The notes beneath the pieces are model-generated. The model ran no database searches and had not been told where the DNA came from. It was given only the letters and a program-made list of their open reading frames with translations. The position numbers and the translations under genes are program-made. A stretch of DNA of 25,123 nt from a virus: positions 1-25,123 of the IMG/VR virus record IMGVR_UViG_3300008267_000335, one strand, 5' to 3'. Positions 16,673 through 24,861 of this stretch are shown in pieces. The stretch's first letter is position 1. Every line of letters starts with the position of its first letter.

Positions 16673-19600
16673 TATTTATCTGTTATTACGTCAGTTTCAA
16701 TCCATTTTTTCGTAAACCTATCAAACGCCGATTTACCTTGATATAATCCAAAATAGAAATAAAACGGTGCTCCTGTATTAATAATTCGTTCCGATTGTGG
16801 AGTACCAACACCCGGATTGTTTTTATCCCAAAACGTTACCTCAGCTCGTTGAACTGGTGGTATCGCACCATTCACAGAATAAATATTACCTCTAAAGTAT
16901 TTTGTTACTAAACTACCATTAGTTCTAAAATACCTTGATGATTTTAATAACCTATCCAAATCTTGATATCCATAACTAAAGAATGTTTTATCTGAAAATG
17001 GATTTGTTGACCATTCATTATACTGAGACCCAAATATACTATCCGTTGGGTATGGTGACCCCACTAAAGAACTACCACCTTCCCAATCTTTATCTTCATT
17101 TTTATTAGGTTTAATAAACCATTGATAAAAAGGAACTACTTGAGTATTAACTTTAAAGTATTCAAACGCACAATCAGAATTATTAATAGTATTTTCATCA
17201 GAAATTATTGTTCGTTTAGGTGTTACGTAGTCTCTAATTTGAGTATTTGACGAATAATAGATACCAAAAACCGCGTTTTTAGAATTCGCACCGTTGTAAA
17301 ACACATCCTCACAACTATCATAATTTTCATCACTAAAACCAACAGTTCCTAACTCAGAATTAATACTAACCATTTGAGCATAATCACCATCAATTTTTAA
17401 ATTTTTACGACTAAAATAAGTTAATACTTGTCCAACACCTACAACATCTAAAATTTTATCTAATTGACTTCTGTTTACTAATCTTGAAATAATAAACGTA
17501 TTTAATAAATCTGAGATATCCTTAAAGGTTGTTGTGTCCAAATCTTTCATTATGTAACCATCGTAATCATCTGAAAATACAATGTCTTGAGTATATGAAT
17601 CTCTAGGTCCTAAATCAGTAACAGTCGTTGGGAACAATAAGTTATTAACATTACCTCCAAATTCTTTACGTGTGAACCAATTTTTAGGATTTTTTCGACC
17701 GACAAAACCACTAGTTGGACTATAAGGACTACTTCTATAATAGAAATTATTACTATCAGTATTAAAATACACATTATTTTTACAAAAACAGTTATACGGT
17801 TGATTTCTCTTTTTTGGGTCACCTTCTAACGGACTTGTAAATCTTCTTGAGTTTTTAAATGAAAATGCGTATAAAGTACCATTTATCCAATTATTAGTGA
17901 AGTAATGTGAAAACACATTTCTACAAGCCGCGAAGGTAATAACCATTCTAGCTCTCCATTCTTTTAACAACCTCCAATCCAATTGTAAAGTTTCAAAAGG
18001 AACTGTCACCAATTGATAACACCCTGAATTGAATACTGGTTCAGGTTGAACACCATACCCCTCAACACTACCCGCAGGTACTCTATTACCCCAACAATCC
18101 CCAGGACCTGATGAAGGTATTGGCACCGTTAAATCACGTTTACGATAATCAAATGTATTATCAGGAGTAATATAATAACAATCTAACGGTATTAACCCCT
18201 CACATGAAAAAGTATTTAGGATATCAGCACAATCTGACTCAGCATTTGCTGCCAAACTATCACCTGAGTTACCCACACCTGACACTGAAGAATCAGCCCC
18301 TGTCACAACTGCAGTTCCTTCATCAGTTATTTGGTAAAATTTAAATGAATTGTTAGACATCAATGTATAACTAATTGACGCAATTTTTTTATTCTTTTCT
18401 TCAACTGATGACGAAGGTAATCTATCTGACCTCATAACTATTTGTCTACCACTATCACCTGTTGTTACATTTATAGGTTGGAGTTGGTTAATACTTTTAT
18501 ATGTTCTACAAATAAATGTCGAACCATTAAGATAACCTTCGTCAGGTTTCAAATATGCTATTGTGATTTGGTGATACTTAGGGTTACCGTCACAACAACC
18601 ACCACAATTTAACAAACTATAATTAACACAATCTCCGTTTTCAACATAATAACTTTTACCAGCACCGTTAGCTCTAACATTAATCGAAGCATAATTACCA
18701 CCTTCAATTATTTCATTATTAAAATACCCTCTATTATGTCTACTACCAATGTTCAGAGATTTAGTACCATTATCGTAAGTTCTTAAATTATCATAAACTT
18801 GAATACCTTTAGTTAAAATTCTTCGACAATTAGGGTCAGTGTTATCACTGTCATATGTACTCGCAGCAAATATATATGTCGCCAACGCATTAGTCCCATT
18901 ACCGTAATTAGCTATTGAAGCGTTACCATAAATTCTAACTCCTTTTCCACTTGATGTTGCCAAACTATGAGTCCCTTTATTACCGGCAGTATAAAACTCA
19001 TTAGCATCACCCTCATCAATAGATGAATAATAAGTACACGCAGTTGTAGTAAATGATTTAAAATCACAGTAACCCGCAGGTCTATACAATGGGTCTTTTT
19101 CTGGTGGATTATATTTTTCAGGGTCTTTAGGATTACCATCAGCATCAAAAAAACTTTCAGGGTCATCTTCAGGACCAACCGCTAAACTATTAGATGATGG
19201 TTTCCACATAAATGTATCGTGAAATAACGTACCACCACCATAAGTGTCCGCATTACTACTTTGAGGAATGTTATGTCTTACACATCTAACACCACCTTGT
19301 ATCGGAATATTCATTCTAGCGTTTGGTATTGTAACTATTTTTTTACCAAACGTGCGTTGACCATACAACTTACTTAAATCATACGATATTGATGTTTTAG
19401 GTGAATTTGGGTCAACACCTCTAACAAAAAACACAACTCTTAAATTATTCGAATTATTTAAATAGTCTTTTATTGGTCCCGGACCACCACCACTATAATT
19501 AGTCCTATCATAAACTTGATTTTGAAGTAAACCACAATCTAGAGACGCATCCTCAGCCTTAGAAGTCACATTTATCCAATAACCAGCAGTAATAACTCTA

Positions 19601-22395
19601 GAATAAAATGAATTAGGTAAATTAGGACCACCCACCAACGATTCAACGTCCCCAACATACTTAGCCAACGGTTCATTATGTATCACCTGAAGATATTCAA
19701 TATCTATTGGAAATTTATGATACGAAATTTCTGAACTACCCGTTATTTGATAAATTGTTTGTTTATTGGAACCTTTACCTGAATTAGTAAAAGGTTGAGC
19801 AGGGTCTGCATAATTAACGGTAACAGGGGTTATATTAACTTTAGGATTACTAAGATAAGTTGTACCTATGGTTCTACCCGTAATACTATTAGTCCCTAAA
19901 TCATTTGACGGTACAACATTTAAAATATTAGGGTCCTGACTTTTAGCAGTGTCAACAGTTGTAAACATACCACCAACATTAAAAGTACCCGCCTCCTCAG
20001 CATCAATTATAATAGCAATTACGTTATCTAAATGATGTAACCCATTAAATTGGTCATTTGAAACGGTTAACGGTCCACCGTTTAAACCTGTTTCGAATCT
20101 AACTCCAATTTGATTTACACCACCTCCAGGATTATCATCTGAATCATCAAAGTATTTAGCTTTAACATTAAACAAATTAAACCGTTCATGCCAAGGTAAA
20201 TCAGTTGAGTGTAATATCTTTTTATCATTAGCGTAATTACTAATTTGCATCGAACCCGGACATCCTTTATCCGACCCATAACCCGCAGGTTTAAAACCTG
20301 TAATGTAAGTATTATCATTACTAGGCCATTGAGAAAACGACCCCAAACTACCTTCAGGATTATAATTATAAGGTCTTGGATAATAAGCACCCGGAACTAA
20401 TAGGTCGGCCGATGGTGAATTAGACGAAGTAACTTCATCAGGTGGTGGTGGAGGTGGAACAGGTTTTGGTGGAGCAACGTCACAAGAACAAAGTTCACAG
20501 TCAGGGTATGTTATATTAGGTAAAGGTAATACCGTTTCTTCACATTTCTTTTCAATGTCTTTAAACATTTTCTTATATTTAGTACATCTAGGACCCGCAA
20601 AAGAACGAAATGGATACCAACTAATCGTGTAGGCGATGGAAAATCCAATTTTCGCTAAGAAACACCAGAAGTCCGCCAATACCTCAACAATAGGTTTTAT
20701 AATATTACATAAAACCCACATATATAAATGGAAAATAAATATAAGTATAAATAAAATCACATACGCAATTATCATTAATACTTGGAATAGAATGAATATA
20801 ATATCAATTCTATACATTGCATCATTTGACGGGAATTTATTTGTTGTCGCCTCACAAGTATCATCTAAAATATTTTTAATCGCAATAATTCTATTATTAG
20901 AATCACCTCTACGAAATTCTGTAATTAATTGTGATACTGTGTAGACTTTATTGTATTGCATCTCATAAAACCTATCCTGACAATTAATCGCCTCCAACAC
21001 CATAGTTTGACCTAAAGTCGTTAAATTACCAAGATTATCTCTTTCACCATAATCCTCCCAATCTAAACTAAACGCATACGACGCTTTAGCAGCACGACCA
21101 TTGTTTGTATTTGGAACCGTGCTATTATAATCACAAGGATTATCAACATTACCAAATAAACCAGTACCTGCAACCGTACGGTTTGTTAATGGGTCGATAC
21201 CTTCAGCACCTGTCCATCCATATTCTTTAATATTAGGAACTAAAAAACTACCTCTTCTAATTCTGGCACCTAAATCAGTTGATTGACCCCAAGACACCTT
21301 AAAACGATATCGTCCTTTAGTAGGTATTCCTTTTGAAGGGTCTTTAGATATAACTTGTTCACCAAATTCATTGGTAACCACATAATCCAAGTTCATTGGG
21401 ACATCAAAAAGCCAAGTCCCATTATCATCAATTACCTGACCACCCTCCTCAAAATCTGCAACCTCTAAAGCCGGACGACCATTAATATCCGTTTTAATTG
21501 TCTGTCTAACGGCCTGTATTTGACCCGGACCCGCAACTAAAGAACATAAACTACCTGATTTTAAGGCCGGTTTACATTTAAGTTTAAGTGCGTGGTCTTC
21601 ATTTGATGAGATTACCGACCCCATAAAAATAGCGGTAGGTCGTATTGTTATATTTTTTTCCGAAGATAAATCAAAGTCAGTTCTTGTTATACCAACAACA
21701 CAAGCATTTTCATCACCCCAAAACGGCAACACCTCTAAAGTTCTATTTATTGTTATAATTTGAGGTAATTCATTTAAATTACTTGATGATTTGAATTTAG
21801 TTCCGTCAACTTGTTGTGGTGTCGCAACCCCCATTCTAATTAAATCTTGTGGTGATAATGAAAATTCACCAATATCAGATAAATCAACATTTACAACAAT
21901 TGATTGAGACCCTAAAGGAACCCCTAAAATCATATAATCCCCACTTTCATTTGTTACTGCATTATATTTATAATACTTGTCATAAATTTCGACTTTAGTT
22001 GGATTGGTTAAAACCTCTTCTCTCGAATAAAAGGACCCTGTTGGAATGTGGTTAGAATACGACTGTTCTTTAGGTAATAAATTATATCTATAACCATCAC
22101 CATTTAACTGAGTTAAATTTTTATAGGGGTATAAATCAGCAATTATCGGATTATTTAATTCATCCGACTCACTTAATGGGACAAATATTGATACTTTAGC
22201 ATTTGGTACTCCAAAACCGTTGTTAATACTAACACGACCGACCAACACACCATAATCTGAACATCTTCTTGTGTAAACATCATCCTGTAAAATTTTAAGT
22301 GATAAAATCTCAAGAGATTCAAAGTCTTGGTCAAACTTAACTCTAATTGATTTATCAACACCAGGTGTTGTTCTTATTCTGTATGAATTCGACAT
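16672..22395 (-). CDS. Giant virion protein with N-terminal beta domain, hydrophobic hairpin and poly-Pro hinge (1907 aa)
   Basis: This is the largest gene in the window. Residues about 45-75 and 143-170 (VGRVSINNGFGVPNAKVSIF; NAVTNESGDYMILGVPLG) resemble a carboxypeptidase regulatory-like or transthyretin-like fold. Residues about 531-562 and 566-593 are two strongly hydrophobic stretches interrupted by a short linker. After them come a Cys cluster (CTKYKKM, CEE, CELCSCD) and a Pro-rich hinge (PPKPVPPPPPPDE, about 642-654). The remaining 1250 residues are Asn/Gly/Tyr-rich, with further Cys clusters (CGGCC) and no recognised domain. It directly follows the gp6-like gene, the position of gp7 in T4, but I see no direct similarity to T4 gp7. 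A role as a large peripheral baseplate protein is inferred. The hydrophobic part might contact the host membrane. Confidence 0.75.
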   Translation of the reverse strand: MSNSYRIRTTPGVDKSIRVKFDQDFESLEILSLKILQDDVYTRRCSDYGVLVGRVSINNGFGVPNAKVSIFVPLSESDELNNPIIADLYPYKNLTQLNGDGYRYNLLPKEQSYSNHIPTGSFYSREEVLTNPTKVEIYDKYYKYNAVTNESGDYMILGVPLGSQSIVVNVDLSDIGEFSLSPQDLIRMGVATPQQVDGTKFKSSSNLNELPQIITINRTLEVLPFWGDENACVVGITRTDFDLSSEKNITIRPTAIFMGSVISSNEDHALKLKCKPALKSGSLCSLVAGPGQIQAVRQTIKTDINGRPALEVADFEEGGQVIDDNGTWLFDVPMNLDYVVTNEFGEQVISKDPSKGIPTKGRYRFKVSWGQSTDLGARIRRGSFLVPNIKEYGWTGAEGIDPLTNRTVAGTGLFGNVDNPCDYNSTVPNTNNGRAAKASYAFSLDWEDYGERDNLGNLTTLGQTMVLEAINCQDRFYEMQYNKVYTVSQLITEFRRGDSNNRIIAIKNILDDTCEATTNKFPSNDAMYRIDIIFILFQVLMIIAYVILFILIFIFHLYMWVLCNIIKPIVEVLADFWCFLAKIGFSIAYTISWYPFRSFAGPRCTKYKKMFKDIEKKCEETVLPLPNITYPDCELCSCDVAPPKPVPPPPPPDEVTSSNSPSADLLVPGAYYPRPYNYNPEGSLGSFSQWPSNDNTYITGFKPAGYGSDKGCPGSMQISNYANDKKILHSTDLPWHERFNLFNVKAKYFDDSDDNPGGGVNQIGVRFETGLNGGPLTVSNDQFNGLHHLDNVIAIIIDAEEAGTFNVGGMFTTVDTAKSQDPNILNVVPSNDLGTNSITGRTIGTTYLSNPKVNITPVTVNYADPAQPFTNSGKGSNKQTIYQITGSSEISYHKFPIDIEYLQVIHNEPLAKYVGDVESLVGGPNLPNSFYSRVITAGYWINVTSKAEDASLDCGLLQNQVYDRTNYSGGGPGPIKDYLNNSNNLRVVFFVRGVDPNSPKTSISYDLSKLYGQRTFGKKIVTIPNARMNIPIQGGVRCVRHNIPQSSNADTYGGGTLFHDTFMWKPSSNSLAVGPEDDPESFFDADGNPKDPEKYNPPEKDPLYRPAGYCDFKSFTTTACTYYSSIDEGDANEFYTAGNKGTHSLATSSGKGVRIYGNASIANYGNGTNALATYIFAASTYDSDNTDPNCRRILTKGIQVYDNLRTYDNGTKSLNIGSRHNRGYFNNEIIEGGNYASINVRANGAGKSYYVENGDCVNYSLLNCGGCCDGNPKYHQITIAYLKPDEGYLNGSTFICRTYKSINQLQPINVTTGDSGRQIVMRSDRLPSSSVEEKNKKIASISYTLMSNNSFKFYQITDEGTAVVTGADSSVSGVGNSGDSLAANAESDCADILNTFSCEGLIPLDCYYITPDNTFDYRKRDLTVPIPSSGPGDCWGNRVPAGSVEGYGVQPEPVFNSGCYQLVTVPFETLQLDWRLLKEWRARMVITFAACRNVFSHYFTNNWINGTLYAFSFKNSRRFTSPLEGDPKKRNQPYNCFCKNNVYFNTDSNNFYYRSSPYSPTSGFVGRKNPKNWFTRKEFGGNVNNLLFPTTVTDLGPRDSYTQDIVFSDDYDGYIMKDLDTTTFKDISDLLNTFIISRLVNRSQLDKILDVVGVGQVLTYFSRKNLKIDGDYAQMVSINSELGTVGFSDENYDSCEDVFYNGANSKNAVFGIYYSSNTQIRDYVTPKRTIISDENTINNSDCAFEYFKVNTQVVPFYQWFIKPNKNEDKDWEGGSSLVGSPYPTDSIFGSQYNEWSTNPFSDKTFFSYGYQDLDRLLKSSRYFRTNGSLVTKYFRGNIYSVNGAIPPVQRAEVTFWDKNNPGVGTPQSERIINTGAPFYFYFGLYQGKSAFDRFTKKWIETDVITDK
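20611..20805 (-). other. Hydrophobic double segment (possible membrane hairpin) in the giant virion protein
   Basis: This codes residues about 531-595 of the 1907-residue protein. The first segment includes IIFILFQVLMIIAYVILFIL and runs on into FIFHLYMW. The second includes IIKPIVEVLADFWCFLAKIG and then an aromatic stretch. Each is long enough to span a bilayer. Nothing comparable occurs in the other proteins here. Confidence 0.65.
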
Positions 22396-22401
22396 TATTT
22401 T

Positions 22402-22438
22402 CTTTTAAAATAAATAGTTTATATACTATTTTTAAAAG
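22402..22438. repeat. Imperfect palindrome upstream of the giant gene
   Basis: Arms CTTTTAAAATAAATAGT (22402-22418) and ACTATTTTTAAAAG (22425-22438) are complementary except for three extra bases in the first arm. It ends seven bases before the ATG at 22395. It could be an operator-like site, part of a promoter region, or an mRNA hairpin near the start codon; no choice can be made from sequence. Confidence 0.4.
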
Positions 22439-22462
22439 ATAACTGATATATTTTCAAAATAA

Positions 22463-22488
22463 ATCATCAACTAAAATTAGTTGTTGAT
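22463..22488 (-). terminator. Hairpin spanning the stop codon of the gp6-like gene
   Basis: Arms 22463-22473 and 22478-22488 pair at 10 of 11 positions around a 4-base loop. On the minus strand the stem is followed by TTATTTTG, only a weak U-tract. It may be an attenuating terminator or a transcript-end/processing hairpin between the wedge gene and the giant gene. Confidence 0.4.
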
Positions 22489-24305
22489 AGATTTTTAACT
22501 CTTACATTAATATCATTACCGGGGAACCTAATTTGATAGGTCTGACCTGGTTCTGCAAATATTGTATCATCAATTAATTCAATCTCCCTTGTTTGACTAT
22601 CAACATATCTTTGTGATGTTTGTGAAGACGAATATTGACCACCAACCTTATTAAATACTTTAATGTCTGAAACACTGATAACACCATTTTGTTCCTGAAT
22701 TAGTCTTCTAATCTCAGAAATATTTACGTTTTGTCCCATCTGTCTGTTTCCTGGGTCAAAAAAATCTGAGATTGTATTAATAATTTGACTAATAACCGAA
22801 CCTTGGTTTTGACTTGAATCTAACACAACATCAATATTAACACCTAAATCAATAACATTAGCAACCTGAATTGATATGTAGTCATTCATCATTCGATAAT
22901 TTGAAAGATAATTAGCGACGTTATTCTTTAACGTATTTGAAACCACCTCAGTTAGTTTACCATTTTCGTCATAAGACAACATTTTAATGTTAACCTTGTT
23001 ATTTTCTTCAGTAATTGATACTTTAGCAGGGGCCCCAAATTGTGACGGCATTGTTCTAATTAAAGAATCATAATCGTTAACAGTAACCGCTCTGTTTTGA
23101 GCCGCAAAGTTAAAGGATACTAAGTTTCTCACTTCTTCAACCGTTGGGAAATCGGCACCACCAATCGCTGCGGTAACATTCGTACATCTCAATGAATTAA
23201 CAACAGTAGTATTAACTGATTCTGAAGGACCGTTTACAAAGAAAGACACTGTTCCAATTTGTGTTATAACGTTAACGCCAATATTACTTGATTGACCACC
23301 ACCAATACGATACTGAACAAACAATGTTGTATTAGCCTTTAAGGTACTACCCAATGCGAAATTATTTGAATACTTATATAGATTTAATTTATAACCATTT
23401 CGAGCAAATTCTCTTAGTTGTTCATCCGCCGATTGACTACCACCACCAAATGTCATTTTTAAGAAACCTTCAGGTGTGTATTCTGTAATAAATTTATCAT
23501 TAACCGTTAGATACTTACCAACTTTAATACCAGGACTGTCCGAAACTTTAGTAGGGTCTTCCACAAAAACTCTATCTTCAGCCAAGGCTTTAACTTCATA
23601 CCATCTGTTATCCAAACCTAAAAATTCTTGAACCGAAGGGACACTACCAAATTGAGTTCCATCTTTTAATAACACACTTGTAACACCTAAAACATTTTTT
23701 TCAGGTAAAAACACTTCATAAAATGGTTTAACTTCACCGGCAGTTATCACTTTCTTAAACACCTTAGTCACACCGTTTACTACCGTTTCTCGTTTAACGA
23801 TGGTGTAATTTATAAGTTTGTTATTAGAGTCAAAATTAGGAATTTTTAACCTATTTGGATAACCATCACCACTAATTGGTGATGCAAAATCTATATCATA
23901 AACAGATTCAAAAACTTGTCCCGCACCATTAACCTGTGAACCTCTCCTTAATATACCACAGTATCTAATATCCTCTTTATCACCATAAGCCGGAACTGTT
24001 ATTGAAAAGTCAACCATAGCTACTGAAGGTCTTTGACCCGGAACTTTTAATCCGTAAGTCCTTGCGATATTATAAATTGAAGACCTTTGTTGTGCGTATT
24101 GTAATACGGTTTCTTGAATACTTCTATCAATGTTGAAATGTAAGTTGTCTGTAACCGCAGCATTTAAATCTAAAAACACTGAAAATATTGCCGCGTCATT
24201 AACATTCTCAATTAAGTCGGGATAATATGTTCTTGTAAAATTTATTAATTCAGTTCTTAAACCCTGAAAATCCCTAGTCGTGTATGATATTTTTTTATTA
24301 CCCAT
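22467..24305 (-). CDS. gp6: Baseplate wedge protein, T4 gp6 / baseplate J-like (612 aa)
   Basis: It is recognised as the gp6/J wedge family. The N-terminus has YTTRDFQGLRTELINFTRTY and PD, followed by DAAIFSVFLDLNAAVTDNLH, the typical opening of gp6-like proteins. Residues about 382-428 carry GGADFPTVEEVR, then AAQNRAVTVNDYDSLIRTMP, the characteristic core of the family. Length (612) is close to T4 gp6 (660). In T4, gp6 dimers form the continuous ring that ties the baseplate wedges together and works with gp25 and gp53. The gene starts one base after the gp25-like stop (TAA-T-ATG), a pairing conserved in contractile tails. The start is fixed by that junction. A hairpin lies at its stop codon. 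Confidence 0.92.
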   Translation of the reverse strand: MGNKKISYTTRDFQGLRTELINFTRTYYPDLIENVNDAAIFSVFLDLNAAVTDNLHFNIDRSIQETVLQYAQQRSSIYNIARTYGLKVPGQRPSVAMVDFSITVPAYGDKEDIRYCGILRRGSQVNGAGQVFESVYDIDFASPISGDGYPNRLKIPNFDSNNKLINYTIVKRETVVNGVTKVFKKVITAGEVKPFYEVFLPEKNVLGVTSVLLKDGTQFGSVPSVQEFLGLDNRWYEVKALAEDRVFVEDPTKVSDSPGIKVGKYLTVNDKFITEYTPEGFLKMTFGGGSQSADEQLREFARNGYKLNLYKYSNNFALGSTLKANTTLFVQYRIGGGQSSNIGVNVITQIGTVSFFVNGPSESVNTTVVNSLRCTNVTAAIGGADFPTVEEVRNLVSFNFAAQNRAVTVNDYDSLIRTMPSQFGAPAKVSITEENNKVNIKMLSYDENGKLTEVVSNTLKNNVANYLSNYRMMNDYISIQVANVIDLGVNIDVVLDSSQNQGSVISQIINTISDFFDPGNRQMGQNVNISEIRRLIQEQNGVISVSDIKVFNKVGGQYSSSQTSQRYVDSQTREIELIDDTIFAEPGQTYQIRFPGNDINVRVKNLSTTNFS

Positions 24306-24306
24306 A

Positions 24307-24765
24307 TTATAGATTTATAATAACAAAATCACTTGAGCTAAATGCGTCATCATTTAACAAGTAATCTATTTTAATTTTTGCAGTATGTTCTTTAGTTCCT
24401 ATACCCGGAACCCTAAACACTCGTTCATCATTACCATTAACAATTGTCCCCATATCTTCTTCACCTTCAGATGCCGGTGTTATTGTTAACTTACTAATTG
24501 TAATCCCCGGAATATACTCTTCAACCGAGTCTCTAATTTCAGCCTCAATTTGTGAAAATGTCGGACCATCTAATGGTTCAAATAAATATTCATATAACCT
24601 TGTCCCAAAATCAGGTAAATAATACCTAGTTCCTTTTCTTGTTAATAATAAATGAATTAGATTAGAACGAATTTCTTCTCTATTAGTATCCGATAAATCA
24701 AGATACTTACCAACGTAAGAATCTCTGAAAGGGAAATTTATACCATATGTTAATCCTTCTGCCAT
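24307..24765 (-). CDS. gp25: Baseplate wedge protein, T4 gp25 / P2 W-like (152 aa)
   Basis: This belongs to the GPW/gp25 family. Residues about 43-66 hold RKGTRYYLPDFGTRLYEYLF then EPLD, the conserved R-x-x-x-PDFG-x-x-L-x-x-x-LFEP core, followed by a helix and a beta strand starting GITISKL. In contractile tails this small protein sits at the wedge core, binds the gp6/J protein and resembles the sheath subunit's assembly domain, helping to nucleate the sheath. I chose ATG 24765 (MAEGLTYGINFPF): the possible longer frame to ATG 24831 would begin inside the nrdA terminator stem and adds residues unlike the family. There is no Shine-Dalgarno motif; the leader is A/T-rich. Confidence 0.93.
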   Translation of the reverse strand: MAEGLTYGINFPFRDSYVGKYLDLSDTNREEIRSNLIHLLLTRKGTRYYLPDFGTRLYEYLFEPLDGPTFSQIEAEIRDSVEEYIPGITISKLTITPASEGEEDMGTIVNGNDERVFRVPGIGTKEHTAKIKIDYLLNDDAFSSSDFVIINL

Positions 24766-24816
24766 ATAACATAAATATAATGTCGTTATAATTTTTTTGT
24801 ATAATGGAATAAAATA
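24766..24816 (-). promoter_or_regulatory. Probable promoter/leader region of the tail module
   Basis: This is the 51-base gap between the nrdA terminator and the gp25-like start. A terminator directly upstream implies that the tail genes have their own promoter, and this is the only untranslated space for it. It contains TTATAC, TTATAAC and TTATATTTATG on the minus strand, but I see no convincing paired -10/-35 or T4-type TATAAATA box. Confidence 0.3.
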
Positions 24817-24845
24817 AAAAACTCCCGACATTGCCGAGAGTTTTT
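24817..24845 (-). terminator. Intrinsic terminator after nrdA
   Basis: The 8-base arms AAAAACTC and GAGTTTTT are extended inward by two more pairs after one mismatch, with a 7-base loop. On the minus strand the stem is followed by TTTTTTATTTTATT. It lies 17 bases after the nrdA stop codon. The A-run on the other arm means that it could also work in the opposite direction. Confidence 0.8.
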
Positions 24846-24861
24846 ATGATTTACGGTTTTT

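Noticed and set aside
12855-22416. A TATTTAT box 14-17 bases before three starts (near 3052, 12845 and 22395), considered as a late promoter
   Set aside because: In the first case it is simply the last codons of the preceding gene, such AT-rich words are common here, and it is the reverse of the T4 late box. Two remaining cases are not enough.
24766-24831. Longer start for the gp25-like protein at ATG 24831
   Set aside because: It would begin inside the nrdA terminator hairpin, adds 22 hydrophobic residues not typical of the family, and the MAEGLTYGINFPF start fits the family N-terminus.
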